Source of the DNA: Marsupella aquatica
Taxonomy: Eukaryota > Marchantiophyta
Reading direction: 5' to 3'
DNA: 64,000 nucleotides
Assembly (NCBI GenBank): GCA_973895155.1
Contig: OZ316892.1
Span: forward strand, 10,354,001-10,418,000
Shown one piece after another: positions 49,501-60,469 of the stretch (position 1 is its first letter; the number at the start of each line of letters is the position of its first letter). The notes under the pieces were generated by a model, which was not told the DNA's origin, made no database searches, and saw only the letters and a program-made list of their open reading frames with translations. The translations under genes and the position numbers were made by a program.

Positions 49501-50291
49501 GTTCACCACCGACATCGTATTAGCGGAGGAGGTTATGGCATGGAGTACTCATTGATGAGGGATTGCTCAGAGATCTGACATCATCTGATTCTCAACTGAC
49601 AAACAATAGGAGAGTTTCGACAATTCAATCTCCTCCTTAACCTACGACGACAATTTGCACAAAACAACTCCACAACTCCTCGCCGACCGTCCGTCTGGCC
49701 TTCAAAACCCTCTTCATCAGAATTCCTAACCAGAACGCGGGGGACCACACGTATCTCTACTGTCCCCGCTAACATAATGTCCAGTCATTTTAGACATATT
49801 CCTAAACTCTAAGATCCAAAGCCAGCCCAGGCCATCCACATAGAAAAGTAAACAAAACCAATCTACTCCTCCCCAATCCTCTGCTTTCCACGGCAACTTA
49901 TGGGATAGTTGAAACCAAGCGGAAAGGCGTACGCATTCCCATCATGAACAAGTTGACCGAATTCCGGGATCACAAACCCACCCAACAGGGAACTGAAGGG
50001 CCCGCCCGCACGAAAGGCAGAAAGACTGAAAGACTGAACAGTTTCGAGGCCCATTGAAAATCGGGAGCAGGGTTTCCTCAGCCATCTACGATTACAAGAG
50101 TTTCCATACAGCGAAACAAGAGTATCATTCCATCCTCGCAGCAGAGTCAAGCAAACGAGTTACCATCTTTTCGCACTTCCCAAACATTTCAGCACACGAG
50201 AGAAGAAAGGACAGAGGCAGAAAGATATATGGTGTAAATACACACCGTTGGCCTTGTACCAGGAGCCCGCGTGCGACGCATTTCGTGCCAT
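46594..50291 (-). CDS. MEMO1: MEMO1-family protein, eight exons
   Basis: I rebuilt this from splice sites. Exons on the minus strand are 50291-50246, 49272-49188, 48734-48666, 48440-48328, 48058-47947, 47700-47557, 47195-47021 and 46722-46594, giving 290 residues (human MEMO1 has 297). All introns are GT..AG and every split codon rejoins in frame. Landmarks in order: [141 protein letters not shown], and [10 protein letters not shown] with DSSVSYASA. The residues reported to bind metal in human MEMO1 (two His and one Cys) correspond to His45 (PHAGY), one of the His pair 77/78 (GPSHH) and Cys270 (QSSRC). All are present. In animals MEMO1 acts in ErbB2-linked cell motility and binds copper or iron. 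The plant role is unknown. Confidence 0.95.
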
Positions 50292-50971
50292 CGATGGAAG
50301 ATGTCCAGGCCAGGGGGAAACAGGGCGAGGCGAGGCGAGGCGAGAAGAGGATTGTCACTGAGAGCAGAAATTGGCAGAGGCAATCAATCAATCGCGCAGT
50401 TCGGCTGCTCCTCCTTCACCCTCCCTCTCCCTCTCCCTCGTGCCGAAAGCCTTGTCGCTCTTCAGGGGCTCTTTATACTCTGTCACCTCGTAATCAGTGT
50501 TTTTTCTGTAGTGGCGAAAATTCGCCAAATTTCAGCTCCCCAATAAGAGGTATTTTCTCCATCAACCCCCAAAATGAAACTTGTTATTTGATGCACCCGG
50601 AGGTCTAGCAACGGTCCAGATCTGAGATTGAAAGGTCTATCAACTGTCCAGATTGGGGAAAAGTATGGAGGGGGTTGATTAAGCAAACTTCTTCCAGAAG
50701 GGGGTCTACTAAGCACATCTCTCCCCCAATAATAGTTCGCCACTTTCTCATTAGCCTCCCCAATAATTTTTGGCCACTTTTTGTCTCATTAGCCAGTGTT
50801 CCACCTAATTTCAGGCCCCATTAGCCAGAATCTAACAGTCAGCCTTAATTCTCGGGAGATCTGACTGTCAGGAAAATAATTGAATCAGGAATCGTTTGTA
50901 CATCTTCTCCTTCACACACTGTACATAAGGCACTCTGGTCAAAAAGTAAAATACTTTAAAAAATAGGCTGA
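50292..50971. other. MEMO1 promoter region
   Basis: The sequence upstream of the MEMO1 ATG is G/A-rich on the plus strand near 50325-50345 (GGCGAGGCGAGGCGAGGCGA) and has a CCCTCT tract at about 50418-50440. No gene is recognised. Confidence 0.5.
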
Positions 50972-51198
50972 CCTCTTCATCTCTCTCTGTGTATCTGGCA
51001 CTCTGCTTTCTCTAGGGGAACACTTGGGGGTTATCTTTCAACCACAGCTCTTTATCTCTCTCTGTGTATCTTGCTCTCGGCTTTCTCTAGCGGTACACTT
51101 GACGGTTATCTTTAAACCACAGCTCTTTATCTCTCTCTCTTTGTATCTCGCTCTCGGCTTTCTTTAGGGGTACACTTGACGGTGATCTTTAAACCACC
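50972..51198 (+). repeat. Tandem repeat, 76-bp unit, three copies
   Basis: Units start at 50972, 51048 and 51124 with CTCTTTATCTCTCTCTGTGT. Each continues through GCTCTCGGCTTTCTCTAG and GGTACACTTGACGGTTATCT to AAACCAC. The copies differ by a few substitutions and one extra CT. Confidence 0.9.
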
Positions 51199-51258
51199 AC
51201 TAACCATGACAAAAACCTGGTTAGACCATAAATAGTATCATTTCCTAAATTTGATTTG

Positions 51259-51460
51259 TGTAGCAATATGGAACGGGAGAGGAGAAGAATGAGAGGAAAG
51301 TGAAAAGGGAGAAAACTTGGACACTTCCCCCTTTTATATGGCTAGTGGCGCTTTTCTGTGGAGCAATCTGGAACAGGAGAGGAGATTGAAGAATGGAGAG
51401 GAAAGTGATCAAGGGAGAAAGCGTAGACACTTCCCCCTTTTATATGGCTAGTGGCGGTTT
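51259..51460 (+). repeat. Tandem repeat, about 101-bp unit, two copies
   Basis: The segments 51259-51351 and 51360-51460 share GGAAC.GGAGAGGAGA, GAGAGGAAAGTGA and the identical CACTTCCCCCTTTTATATGG followed by CTAGTGGCG. The TTTATATGG could act as a TATA-like element, but no gene start is visible nearby. Confidence 0.85.
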
Positions 51461-53764
51461 AAACCACACTTGCCAATCTTTAAACCCTTGTATTTAAGAG
51501 CATCTCCAACCTCGTCTCCAACCCAAGTGAACCAGGTTTTGAATAAGACAATGTCCCGGTTAGAGCATCTCCAGCAATTTAGGGGTCAATGATCTCTAAA
51601 CATTATTGGTCATTCTTATCCAACTATCACCTTCCACCAAGCACAAGGTCCCTAAAGTGAATTGAGAGAGTGATTATTATAGGAGAAAAAATATTAATCC
51701 CTTACAGCCCATTTATGATATGTCAAACTTGGTTCATGCATATGGCCTAATTAAAGCATGCTCATGTGGACAAAAGTGCTTTTCTAGAGGATAGCAAAAT
51801 GTGAGGGATGAGTGTTCTAAACAAACTCATCAAGGTTTATGCCACCAAGTCTAGAAATAATAAATTGTTTTCCTTGCCAAATGCAAGAAAAACCATAGTA
51901 TGTGTTATAGTACTAGAAACAATGGGACAAGAACATAGGGAAATTTCACCTTGGTGTCAACTCATCCACCAATGGTTGTTGTCTATCAAGCTCAGTCTTG
52001 TGTATGCATGAGGATCCGGAAGTATTGCAATCAGGATTAAAGCAATGTTGCTCTATGGTTAGGGATGACAAAACAAGACCAACACCCAAAAGCTCACACT
52101 GGCCCTCCAATTCAAGTATACTTTGATTCCTGCCTGGTTCATGTTTGGTTTCTGAGTGTAGGGTCTCATTATTTCTTTGAGACTTTGCAACTCACCATTA
52201 GGCCCATCTCCTGGTTAGGAAAAAACTTCCCCAAGCATGATAGAAAGGAAACTTAGGGAAATTAGGAAACTTAGGGAGGTTTCCTGCCAGAATGACCATG
52301 AAACAAATGAGAGGAATTGCACATGATAGTGTTTACACAGATACATAATTATTGTTTTTTCTTACTGTAAAATAATGTCTTCAATGGTAAATCAGTGTTT
52401 AGGGTTTCACTGAAGAAATTGATTACAAAATCATAGTAATCCCTACGGTATTTTTTATCGCCAGTAATTTTCTTTTAATTTATCTTTTTGCTTGGAGACC
52501 TGAAAGAAGAAAAAAGGACCAATTCACTGGAAAGGGCCAAACAAAGTACAATGAGGGAAAAGCAAAAGCGACCTAGAGACGACAAACAGAGAGCTCAAAC
52601 GAAGAGCGCAAATGCAAACCCAAAAACCCAAAAGAAAAACAATAATAAACTTAAGAAAGATATATCAATGCAATAGTGTGACTATCTAATGGTCCCCACT
52701 AGAGATCTATGATGAATTGAGCTACAATATAGTCATCAAAACAAATTGCTCATTGAAGTGTGTGGTCAATAGTGGTGGTCCAAGGAGCCCATTGAACTAA
52801 TGATGAAGCCTCCCAAATCTCTCAACAGCAAGTTCAGGGAGGAAGCTATTTTAAGATATTTATGTATTTCCTCCCCTTTTGCCATTGCCACCTGTGTTGC
52901 TGTTTCCCATGCCTTTTGATGCTATTTTCCTGACGATGTACTAACACAAATCGTTGGCTACCACAATATCAGTCAAGGTACATCTACCATCTTGTACCAT
53001 GGTAAGATCAGCGTGTAATTTATAGGCCAGGGACGGACAAGGCAATTATTCCCTTAGAGTCATGGTCTAGAGAATTCAATCTAGACTGTAGGCCAAGGCA
53101 ATAGCTTTGATTGCAATTATACATTGTTATCTACAACTATAATAAAGGATCCTGTCTTTTTTTGTCCTTTGTCCCAATATAAAAAAGTTCCTGGGCAGGA
53201 AACATCCACAGCCGTTGGATTCGATTGGCTGTTTTCCTTGACCATTGATGGAGGAAATGTGCACCCCTAGCACATATGTTGATATGTGCTTCCTGTTGCC
53301 CCATAAATGCCCCAGCCCAACTCCCTATGGGCAGGCCCTCCTTGCATGGTGCAACGCATGATTGGGCATAGGCCTCCTAGATAGATAAATAAACATAATT
53401 TTAGTCTTTCTAAGTTTTGGGGGTTTACATTTACAAACAAAAACAAAAGGAAGTTGAAGCTAGGTTTGAACTTGGGGGTCTCACTACATAGAGGCACCCC
53501 CATCACCTTCTATGTTTTTAAGCCCTGCACCCCCTCAAATGTAAGATTTTTGCCAAAACCCTATAAAGTTAGAGTATTCTTGGAATATTTCAAAAATTTG
53601 ACTAAAATGACCCCAATGACTCCAAATTGGATTTAAAGGACCATAACTTTCTTACACAAAAATTTCTAAGTCTTCCCATAAAATCAATAAATTTACCCTA
53701 TTCTTGGCCGCAGGTGATGTGCTGATTCTATGGAAATGAAACCCCTCATTGATTGTTTGAGCCC
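51461..53764. other. AT-rich intergenic stretch, no gene recognised
   Basis: Open frames are short (60-79 codons). One Lys-rich frame at 52488-52676 reflects A-rich sequence. No element ends or repeats were found apart from the dispersed match near 53455. Confidence 0.45.
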
Positions 53765-53860
53765 TAACTCACCCTGAACCATCAATCCTCACCGTCCACC
53801 ATGGTACTTAAAGCTCTAATGGTCTCCAAACTAAAATAATTCCAAACCTGTGGAATGCAT
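53765..53860 (+). repeat. Dispersed repeat shared with 35221-35320
   Basis: The two segments share TCACCCTGAACCATCAA, CCTCACCGTCCACCA and TTAAAGCTCTAATGGTCTC in the same orientation. This copy directly precedes block copy 2, whereas its partner follows block copy 1 by about 800 bp. Confidence 0.75.
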
Positions 53861-54059
53861 AGTACCCACTGGCTGAATTATTCTTTGCCCGGACTATCAG
53901 GCTTAGTGAGGTTTTCTCCTTCAATCATTTGTTGCCAGTTATTGGGTCTCTAATTGCCTCAGGGATTGTGTCTCCTGGTTGGGCAGCTTTGTTTATGGGC
54001 AATGGTGATGTATAGATACCATACTTAAGAGAGATTTTGGGGAGCATGATACCTTATTA

Positions 54060-54860
54060 TAGTGGTTGATGTTTTGTCCCTAAAGTCTCTCCAAGCGTCT
54101 GCTTGTTACATGTCACTCTTCTGTATGAGGTGTAAAAGGTGTTATGGGAGTCAATTCACCAAATGTTTTGAATCGGTCCATGAGCTAGGGGTTCATTATT
54201 CCATCTACGTGTTACATGTCACTCTTCTGTATGAGCCTGTGTAAAAGGTGTTATGGGAGTCGATTAACCCAATGTTTGAATGGGTCGGTGAGCTAGGGTT
54301 TCACTATTTCATCTACTTGTTACATGTCACTCTTCTGTCTGAGGTGTAAGAGGTTTTATGGGAGTCAAACCGGGAGTCAAACTCATTTTCTGAATCAGTC
54401 AGTGAGGGTTTTCTCACTCCATGTGCTTGCTACACTTCGCTCTTTGTCGGAGGTGTACAAGGTGCAATTGGAGTCACACTCAATAATGTTCTGAATGGGT
54501 CGATCCGTGTTCATTTCATAGAATGAAGCGACCCGGCAAACAAACTGAGTGACTTCTTGGTCACCAACAGTTTAAGAGTCAGGAGCTCTTTATGTAACTA
54601 ACGTAGTACCTAGTTAGAATTGTTAGATATGCCTGGAGACATGCTTGCTACATTTCGCCTTCTGTCGGAGCTGTAAAAGGTGCAATGGGAGTCACACTCA
54701 ATGTTCTGGATGGGAGCTCTTCATGTAATTAACGTAGTACCTAGTTAAAATTGTTAGATCTGCCTGGAGACATGCTTGCTACATTTTGCTCTTCTGTCGG
54801 AGGTGTAAAAGGTGCAATGGGAGTCACACTCAATGTTCTGAATGGGTCGGTCCTTGTTCA
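54060..54860 (+). repeat. Minisatellite, about 107-bp unit, expanded in copy 2
   Basis: Unit starts near 54101, 54209, 54316, 54425, 54645 and 54773, each with TTACATGTCACTCTTCTGT or the diverged CTACATTTCGCTCTTCTGTC, then GGTGTAAAAGGTG and GGGAGTCA. Copy 1 has about half as many units. A longer unit of about 130 bp that adds GAGCTCTT(C/T)ATGTAA and ACGTAGTACCTAGTT appears in the right half. Confidence 0.8.
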
Positions 54861-55929
54861 TCTTATAATATCTTGGTCACGAACACTTTAAGAATCAGGA
54901 GCTCTTCATGTAATTAACGTAGTACCTAGTTTAGATTGTTAGCTAGATATGCCTGGAGACAGGGTCTCAACAGATAAGAAGAAATCTATCAAGCATAGGG
55001 AGGTAGTGCATGACACGAAGGCAAAAGATCCAATGAAATCTGACATCATTCCACTTTCATAATTCGAAAGCTGATCTGCCGTTATATATATATATAGATC
55101 GAGAGATAGATCGATTGATTTACATGCATCCACTTGTTTCATTTGAAGCGTCCTAGCCTGATAATTTGCTAGAGTTCGATGTAACTCCTACGCAAAGCTC
55201 CATCTGATAGTTTCAGCAACATCCCAGCAAGCACTCGGGGAAACAAATTGATGTCTAGCTTCGTCATGTACACTTGAGAAATCAGCAAGAGCCATCCATC
55301 GTCCATCGGTTCCACTGAAAAAGACCAGAAGAGGACCATAGTGGAGGTTGTCAGTTACTATATTAGAATGAGACCGTGATAATATCTGATGTGCCTTACG
55401 TGCTGCCAATACCGAGAACGTGGGATCGGGTCATTTTCTTCCGCAATTGCGCCCTGGTGCCTTCCTCGTACTGTTTGCTTCATTCTCAAATATGTGTAAA
55501 TTTGAACCTCTAGCGATTTATCTACGTACCGCCGACGACGCTGCAGACATACTGAAACTGCTCGAAATTGAAGTCGTATGCAGAATGATTCTCAATAGCT
55601 CACCTGACGCCTAAACTGGCTCAGTCTCTCACGATTGAACATATTATCTGTCCAACAGTCAATCGGCCGGCGTTGGAAGTTGTAGCAAACGACTTGGGCA
55701 ATTCAGGAACCCGGCGGTCTTTGTGCGCGGAATTTGCTGGCATCCGCTTGAGCTGGTTACCGGCCTGGTGTTGAGGGTCGTCTATCATGTTCATCTGAAC
55801 TAGATCGACAAGAAGAGCACGGCAAGAATGACATTGAATGACAATGTTAGTTAGCGCGCTAGTCATTGCATCAGATCATTTGAATACTAAAACTCGATGA
55901 CAAACGTAATGGCTGAAGGTTGTTTGGTA

Positions 55930-56960
55930 CAGGTATTCGAGAATGAGAACATAGTTTTATACCTGATGTGTGTGACTTGCTGCCAATACCCAGAGCATGC
56001 GCTTCGGATATGGTCATTTCCTTCCACAACGCCCCCCTGGCGGCTTCCTCGTACTTTTTACTCCTACGAACCTCCAGCAATTTCTCAACGTCACCGGGGT
56101 TGCCATTGCCAGTCGATACAGGATCGAAAGAATAGGAGCAAGGCAAGACGCGGTTACTTAAATACTTGTGAACTTTGGATTCGAGTACTTTGAGCGTGTG
56201 CGCAGTGTCGTCGGCGGTGCCAGTGGATTCGTGCCAGCCTTCCATGTGCCCCAAGACTCAGACCTAGGAAACTTAGAAAGACGCACGTACTGCGAGCTTC
56301 TCTAGCGTTCAAGCCCTAGGTAGATTTGCTTAAGCATCGGAAAAGCTGGATACATGTCGAGCCCGCGCGAATAGATCTGTGGTCGACGGGCCCGAGCTAA
56401 CCATGTTCTGCTTCTCTCGCGCTCGGTAGATCGATCTGGTTAAGCTTGGGAAAAGCCCGGGGAAAAGGGGAAAAGCCTGGAGACATTCTTTCTCATTTCA
56501 GCGGCATAGCTGTAGACGTCGTTTTTAAGGTTACTGTTATGAGAGATACTGGTTTTAAGTTACTGTTGAAATTGTTCGTGGTTTAAGTGACTGTTTCATA
56601 GACGGTACTCATTCAAATATTTTCTTTCTAAGTTTCTCTAAGTTTAATTACTCGGTCTGAATCTTGGGGCACATGGAAGGCTGCCATGAATGCACTGGCA
56701 CGGCCGACGACGCTGGGGACACGCTCAAAGTGCTCGAACTCGAAGTTCACAAGTATTCCAGGAACCGCCTCTTGGATTGTTCCTATTCTTTTGATCCTCT
56801 ATCGACTGGCAATGGCCACCCCGGTGACGTTGAGAAATTGCTGGAGGTTCGTAGGAGGAAAAAGTACGAGGAAGCGGCCAGGGGGGCGTTGTGGAAGGAA
56901 ATGACCATATCCGAAGCTCATGCTCTGGGTACTGGCAGCACGTCACGCAGATGAAGTATA
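55930..56960. repeat. Inverted module pair 2 (potential long hairpin)
   Basis: The left arm (about 55930-56264) and right arm (56654-56960) are reverse complements with a spacer of about 390 bp. The outward-reading frames are open: 127 codons at 56254-55871 (minus) and 96 codons at 56664-56954 (plus). Both encode the module core: GTADD, LSNRVLPCSYSFDP-like, STGNGNPGDVEKLLEV, and KKYEEAARGALWKEMTISEA. The spacer keeps the GTTAAGCTTGGGAAAAGCC segment. Confidence 0.85.
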
Positions 56961-57127
56961 AAACTATCTGGTTAAGCTTGGGAATAGCCTGGAGCCATTC
57001 TTTCTCATTTAAGCCGCATAGCTGTAGACGTCGTTTGTAAGGTTACTGTTATGAGAGATACTGGTTTTAAGTGACTATTTCATAGACGGTACTCATTCAA
57101 ATAGTTTTCCATCTTGATGGAACAGTC

Positions 57128-57739
57128 TGAACATGGTGAAGCGCGGCAGATGAAGTGTTGTGGAGTACCAGAAATGCTCATTTGTTTATTTAAGTGTCCA
57201 AACTTCATTTGGTTTAAGTTACTGGTAAGTTAGTGTGACGGTAGTGTGTCGTTTGTTTTTAAATAGTTGTACGTCGCTACAGTTACTGTAGGGACAATTG
57301 TGACGAAGGATAAAGGTATTGAATGCTTCGGTGAACATGGTGAAGCGCGGCAGATGAAGTGTTGTGGAGTACCAGAAATGCTCATTTGTTTATTTAAGTG
57401 TCCAAACTTCATTTGGTTTAAGTTACTGGTAAGTTAGTGTGACGGTAGTGTGTCGTTTGTTTTTAAATAGTTGTACGTCGCTACAGTTACTGTAGGGACA
57501 ATTGTGACGAAGGATAAAGGTATTGAATGCTTCGGTGAACATGGTGAAGCGCGGCAGATGAAGTGTTGTGGAGTACCAGAAATGCTCATTTGTTTATTTA
57601 AGTGTCCAAACTTCATTTGTTTTAAGTTACTGGTAAGTTAGTGTGACGGTAGTGGTGTCGTTTGTTTTTAAATAGTTGTACGTCGCTACAGTTACTGTAG
57701 GGACAATTGTGACGAAGGATAAAGGTATTGAATGCTTCG
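57128..57739 (+). repeat. Exact or near-exact tandem triplication, 204-bp unit
   Basis: Units begin at about 57128, 57332 and 57536 with GAACATGGTGAAGCGCGGCA and end TTGAATGCTTCGGT. Units 1 and 2 give identical 60-codon translations on the minus strand. Unit 3 differs by a base or two (for example AGTGGTGTCG for AGTGTGTCG). A single diverged copy lies at 31516-31730, and its left third matches SmD3 intron 2 near 20287. Near identity implies recent amplification. Confidence 0.95.
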
Positions 57740-58644
57740 GTGAAAACCTGGACTCAGACAGCGTAGAGCGTCCTCCTTATTTCAAACTTGCTCAATGTCC
57801 TGGATGCTCTTAGTCCGGTTCATATGTTCACTTTCTCTCCTGGACAAAAAATTTGACGTGAGATACGTTAAGGGAAGTGCTTGACTGAAGGAACACAGCG
57901 GCCGGGTAAAGTTTAAGGCTGTGCTTCTGTCTGTGAGATTCCACCCCAGAAGGGAATAGATTAATTATACTCGATATGCAGGTCAAGGGGGCGCGCTGAC
58001 AGGTTCTTATGAAGTTGGACGTTGCAGGAATAATTCAAGGCAATCGACAAGTTATTAACGGAGATGGGAACGAAGAGAAGCTTAGCTTAGAGTCGTGGAA
58101 GTTTCGGAAGCAGTGTTAATTGAAATAGCAGAATCCTATACTTCCAGCTCGATCGTGGTGAGCCTTAAGATTAGGTATTTTACAGCCAGCGGTTCTAGGT
58201 GAATGCAATTCTTCGATTGTCCTACGAGCCAATTCAGCTACGCCACTTAAATATATTAGTTGTTTCGAGCCAGCAGTTCGAGTTGAATGCAAGTCGATCT
58301 CCTATGGTCCTATGAACCTATAGCTACGTACGCGACTGCTCCTCACGAAGGTATGTTCCCATTGTCGTACGTAGTCACGGAGTATTGGTTCAGCCCGGGG
58401 TTCAGCCACTAGCAGATTATGTGGCCACCCACGTACAGCTTCTAGCCCTTTGATTGTATATTGAAATGAAATTTCAGTTATATAGCAGGATGGCGGTGAT
58501 TTGACATATTCTGTTGTGCGCAGGCTTTTAGATAACAGGTGGCGGTCCAGCTCTCAGAACGTGAGGCAGGTTAGTAACCGTAAACGTACATCAGGCCACG
58601 ATCAATGACCTAGGTCCCCGATAATGGCCGTCTAATATTGTCGT
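57740..58644. other. Spacer with a segment repeated at 61580-61735
   Basis: About 57825-57980 and 61580-61735 share CATATGTTCACTTTCTCTCC, GGACAAAAAATTT, then TTCCACCCC.GAAGGGAA and AGATTAATTA. No gene is recognised in the rest. Confidence 0.65.
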
Positions 58645-59560
58645 GTAATTACAATCTGGAGTATTGTCTCTGGAGTTGCTTTCAATGGTTGTATTTGGAG
58701 AGTCCCTAGCTTTGGTAGAATTATGTTGAACTTCAAGTCCTATTTGTGCAGATCAAGAGATCATATACCATAACAAAGCAGGTCTAAGACAAACTAAGGG
58801 TTACAGGCAACAAAGATTCTACCAGGAGGCCTCTGATCTTCAAAAAGAGATCAACTGCAAGCCTGCGCGCGTGTGACATAAATTTACGTTCTCTGATGAA
58901 TTTACTTACATGAATGTCTGTTGTCACGCCGTTACGATAGCACGAAAGACCCACTGGAGATGGTGCGATTGTTCGTTTAGAGATTATTTATTATGTTCTG
59001 CATTCAAATTGGCCATTTAATATTGCTTTTTTCCCTTTCTGTATAGATAAACTGTGCATTGGCAGAAGCCCGGGAGCGGACTACACTACGCCAGCTTGGC
59101 ACTGATAATGGTTTTTCAGTGCGTCCCAGGCCAAAGATCGAGCGTCCTCTGTGAGAGTGAAACGAACATTTGAATACTGTTTTCCCAGTATCCTTTGCCC
59201 CAAGCCTGACCGTGAGAACGTGTGATAAACTGGATGTTCTTCTTCTGTACTACATCTTGAAGGTGGTTTATCTGATGGCGAGGAACGACTTCGTCTGTTT
59301 CCTACTTAATACTCGGAACTACTTTTCTACAGGTAATGCAGAATGAAGTACAGCATAGGGAAAATATATAGGTGGCCCAAGGGGAAGTGGGAGATGGTTG
59401 GACCCATCAACAGCATACGAACGCTGCAGGCGCTTGGTGTGTTGTCGTTACTTTCTATTGAGTGAAAACCAGTTCCTTTATGTTGTTGTTACTTTGACGA
59501 AAGGGATATTGATTTTGCATGTACCTGAACATCATTTTCTGTTCGAATCGTTTACAGATA
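58645..59560 (+). pseudogene. Decayed mL45 copy B (exons 5-7)
   Basis: The exon 5 copy (from about 58751) reads IKRSYTITKQ and then a TAA. The exon 6 copy (about 59047-59119) remains open and reads ALAEARERTTLRQLGTDNGF, with a one-codon insertion relative to the parent. The exon 7 copy (from about 59334) reads VMQNEVQHRENI and then TAG. Intron sequence is retained. Compared with copy A it lacks the 5' part but keeps exon 7, so the two copies were trimmed independently. Confidence 0.88.
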
Positions 59561-59640
59561 GCTTAGAAGTGAAAACTTCCAGCATGCTTTATTTATCTTG
59601 CTCAAGATTGTTAGTTACAGGTATTCGAGAATGAGATTGT

Positions 59641-60183
59641 AAGTTTATACCTGATGTTCGTGACGTGCTGCCAACACCCAGAGCATGCGCTTCGGATATG
59701 GTCATTTCCTTCCACAACGCCCCCTGGCGGCTTCCTCGTACTTTTTCCTCCTACGAACCTCTCGCAATTTCTCAACCTCACCGGGGTTGCCATTGCCAGT
59801 CGATACAGGATCGAAAGAATAGGACCAAGGCAAGACGCGGTTATTCAAATACTTGTGAACTTTGGATTCGGCCACTTTGACCCTGTCCCCAGCGTCGTCG
59901 GCGGTGCCACTGGATTCATGCCAGCCTTCCATGTGCCCGCGCTCAAAGTGCTCGAATCCAAAGTTTACAAGTATTTGAGTAACCGCGTCTTGCCTTGCTC
60001 CTATTCTTTCCATCCTGTATCGACTGGCAATGGCAACCCCGGTGACGTTGAGAAATTGCTGGAGGTTCGTAGGAGGAAAAAGTACGAGGAAGCCGCCAGG
60101 GGGGCGTTGTGGAAGGAAATGACCATATCCGAAGCTCATGCTCTGGGTACTGGCAGCACGTCAAGCACATCAGGTATAAAACT
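59641..60183. repeat. Inverted module pair 3 (tight hairpin)
   Basis: The left arm (about 59641-59883) and right arm (59940-60183) are reverse complements with a spacer of only about 56 bp. The left arm encodes the module on the minus strand (frame 60139-59702 runs through the centre). The right arm encodes it on the plus strand from LKVLESKVYKYLSNRVLP through NPGDVEKLLEVRRRKKYEEA to TISEAHALGTGS. Because the spacer is short, long plus-strand frames (202 codons at 59654-60262) run through both arms. They are a by-product of the palindrome, not evidence of a gene. Confidence 0.9.
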
Positions 60184-60469
60184 ATCTGGTTACTTAAGCT
60201 TGGGAAAAGCCTGGAGCCATTGCTTCAAATTGAATGAGCAAGATAAGTTTATGGGAAGCTGAGGCACTATGAGCAAGATAAGTCACTATGAGCAAGAAGA
60301 GTCCACCTTTTATGTATCGATCTATTCAGGGCGCCGCTTAGAGATTAATGACATAAATTGAATGTGTGATTCTGATTTGCTCAATTGTGGACAGTACGTC
60401 GAAGTGCAGGCGAGCTTGGCAAGCAATAATTCGACCAATGTCTTCGATCTGGTAGACTTAAAGATGAAA

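Larger units (their letters stand above)
53890..57127 (+). repeat. Duplicated block, left part of copy 2
   Basis: Collinear with 28785-31500, including the expanded minisatellite, the ACCGCCGACGACGCTGCAGA segment near 55525 and the second inverted module pair. No intact gene is present. Confidence 0.9.

Noticed and set aside
59654-60262. 202-codon plus-strand frame and 145-codon minus-strand frame across module pair 3
   Set aside because: Both run through the centre of the palindrome and read one arm sense and the other antisense. The length follows from the inverted repeat, not from a gene.
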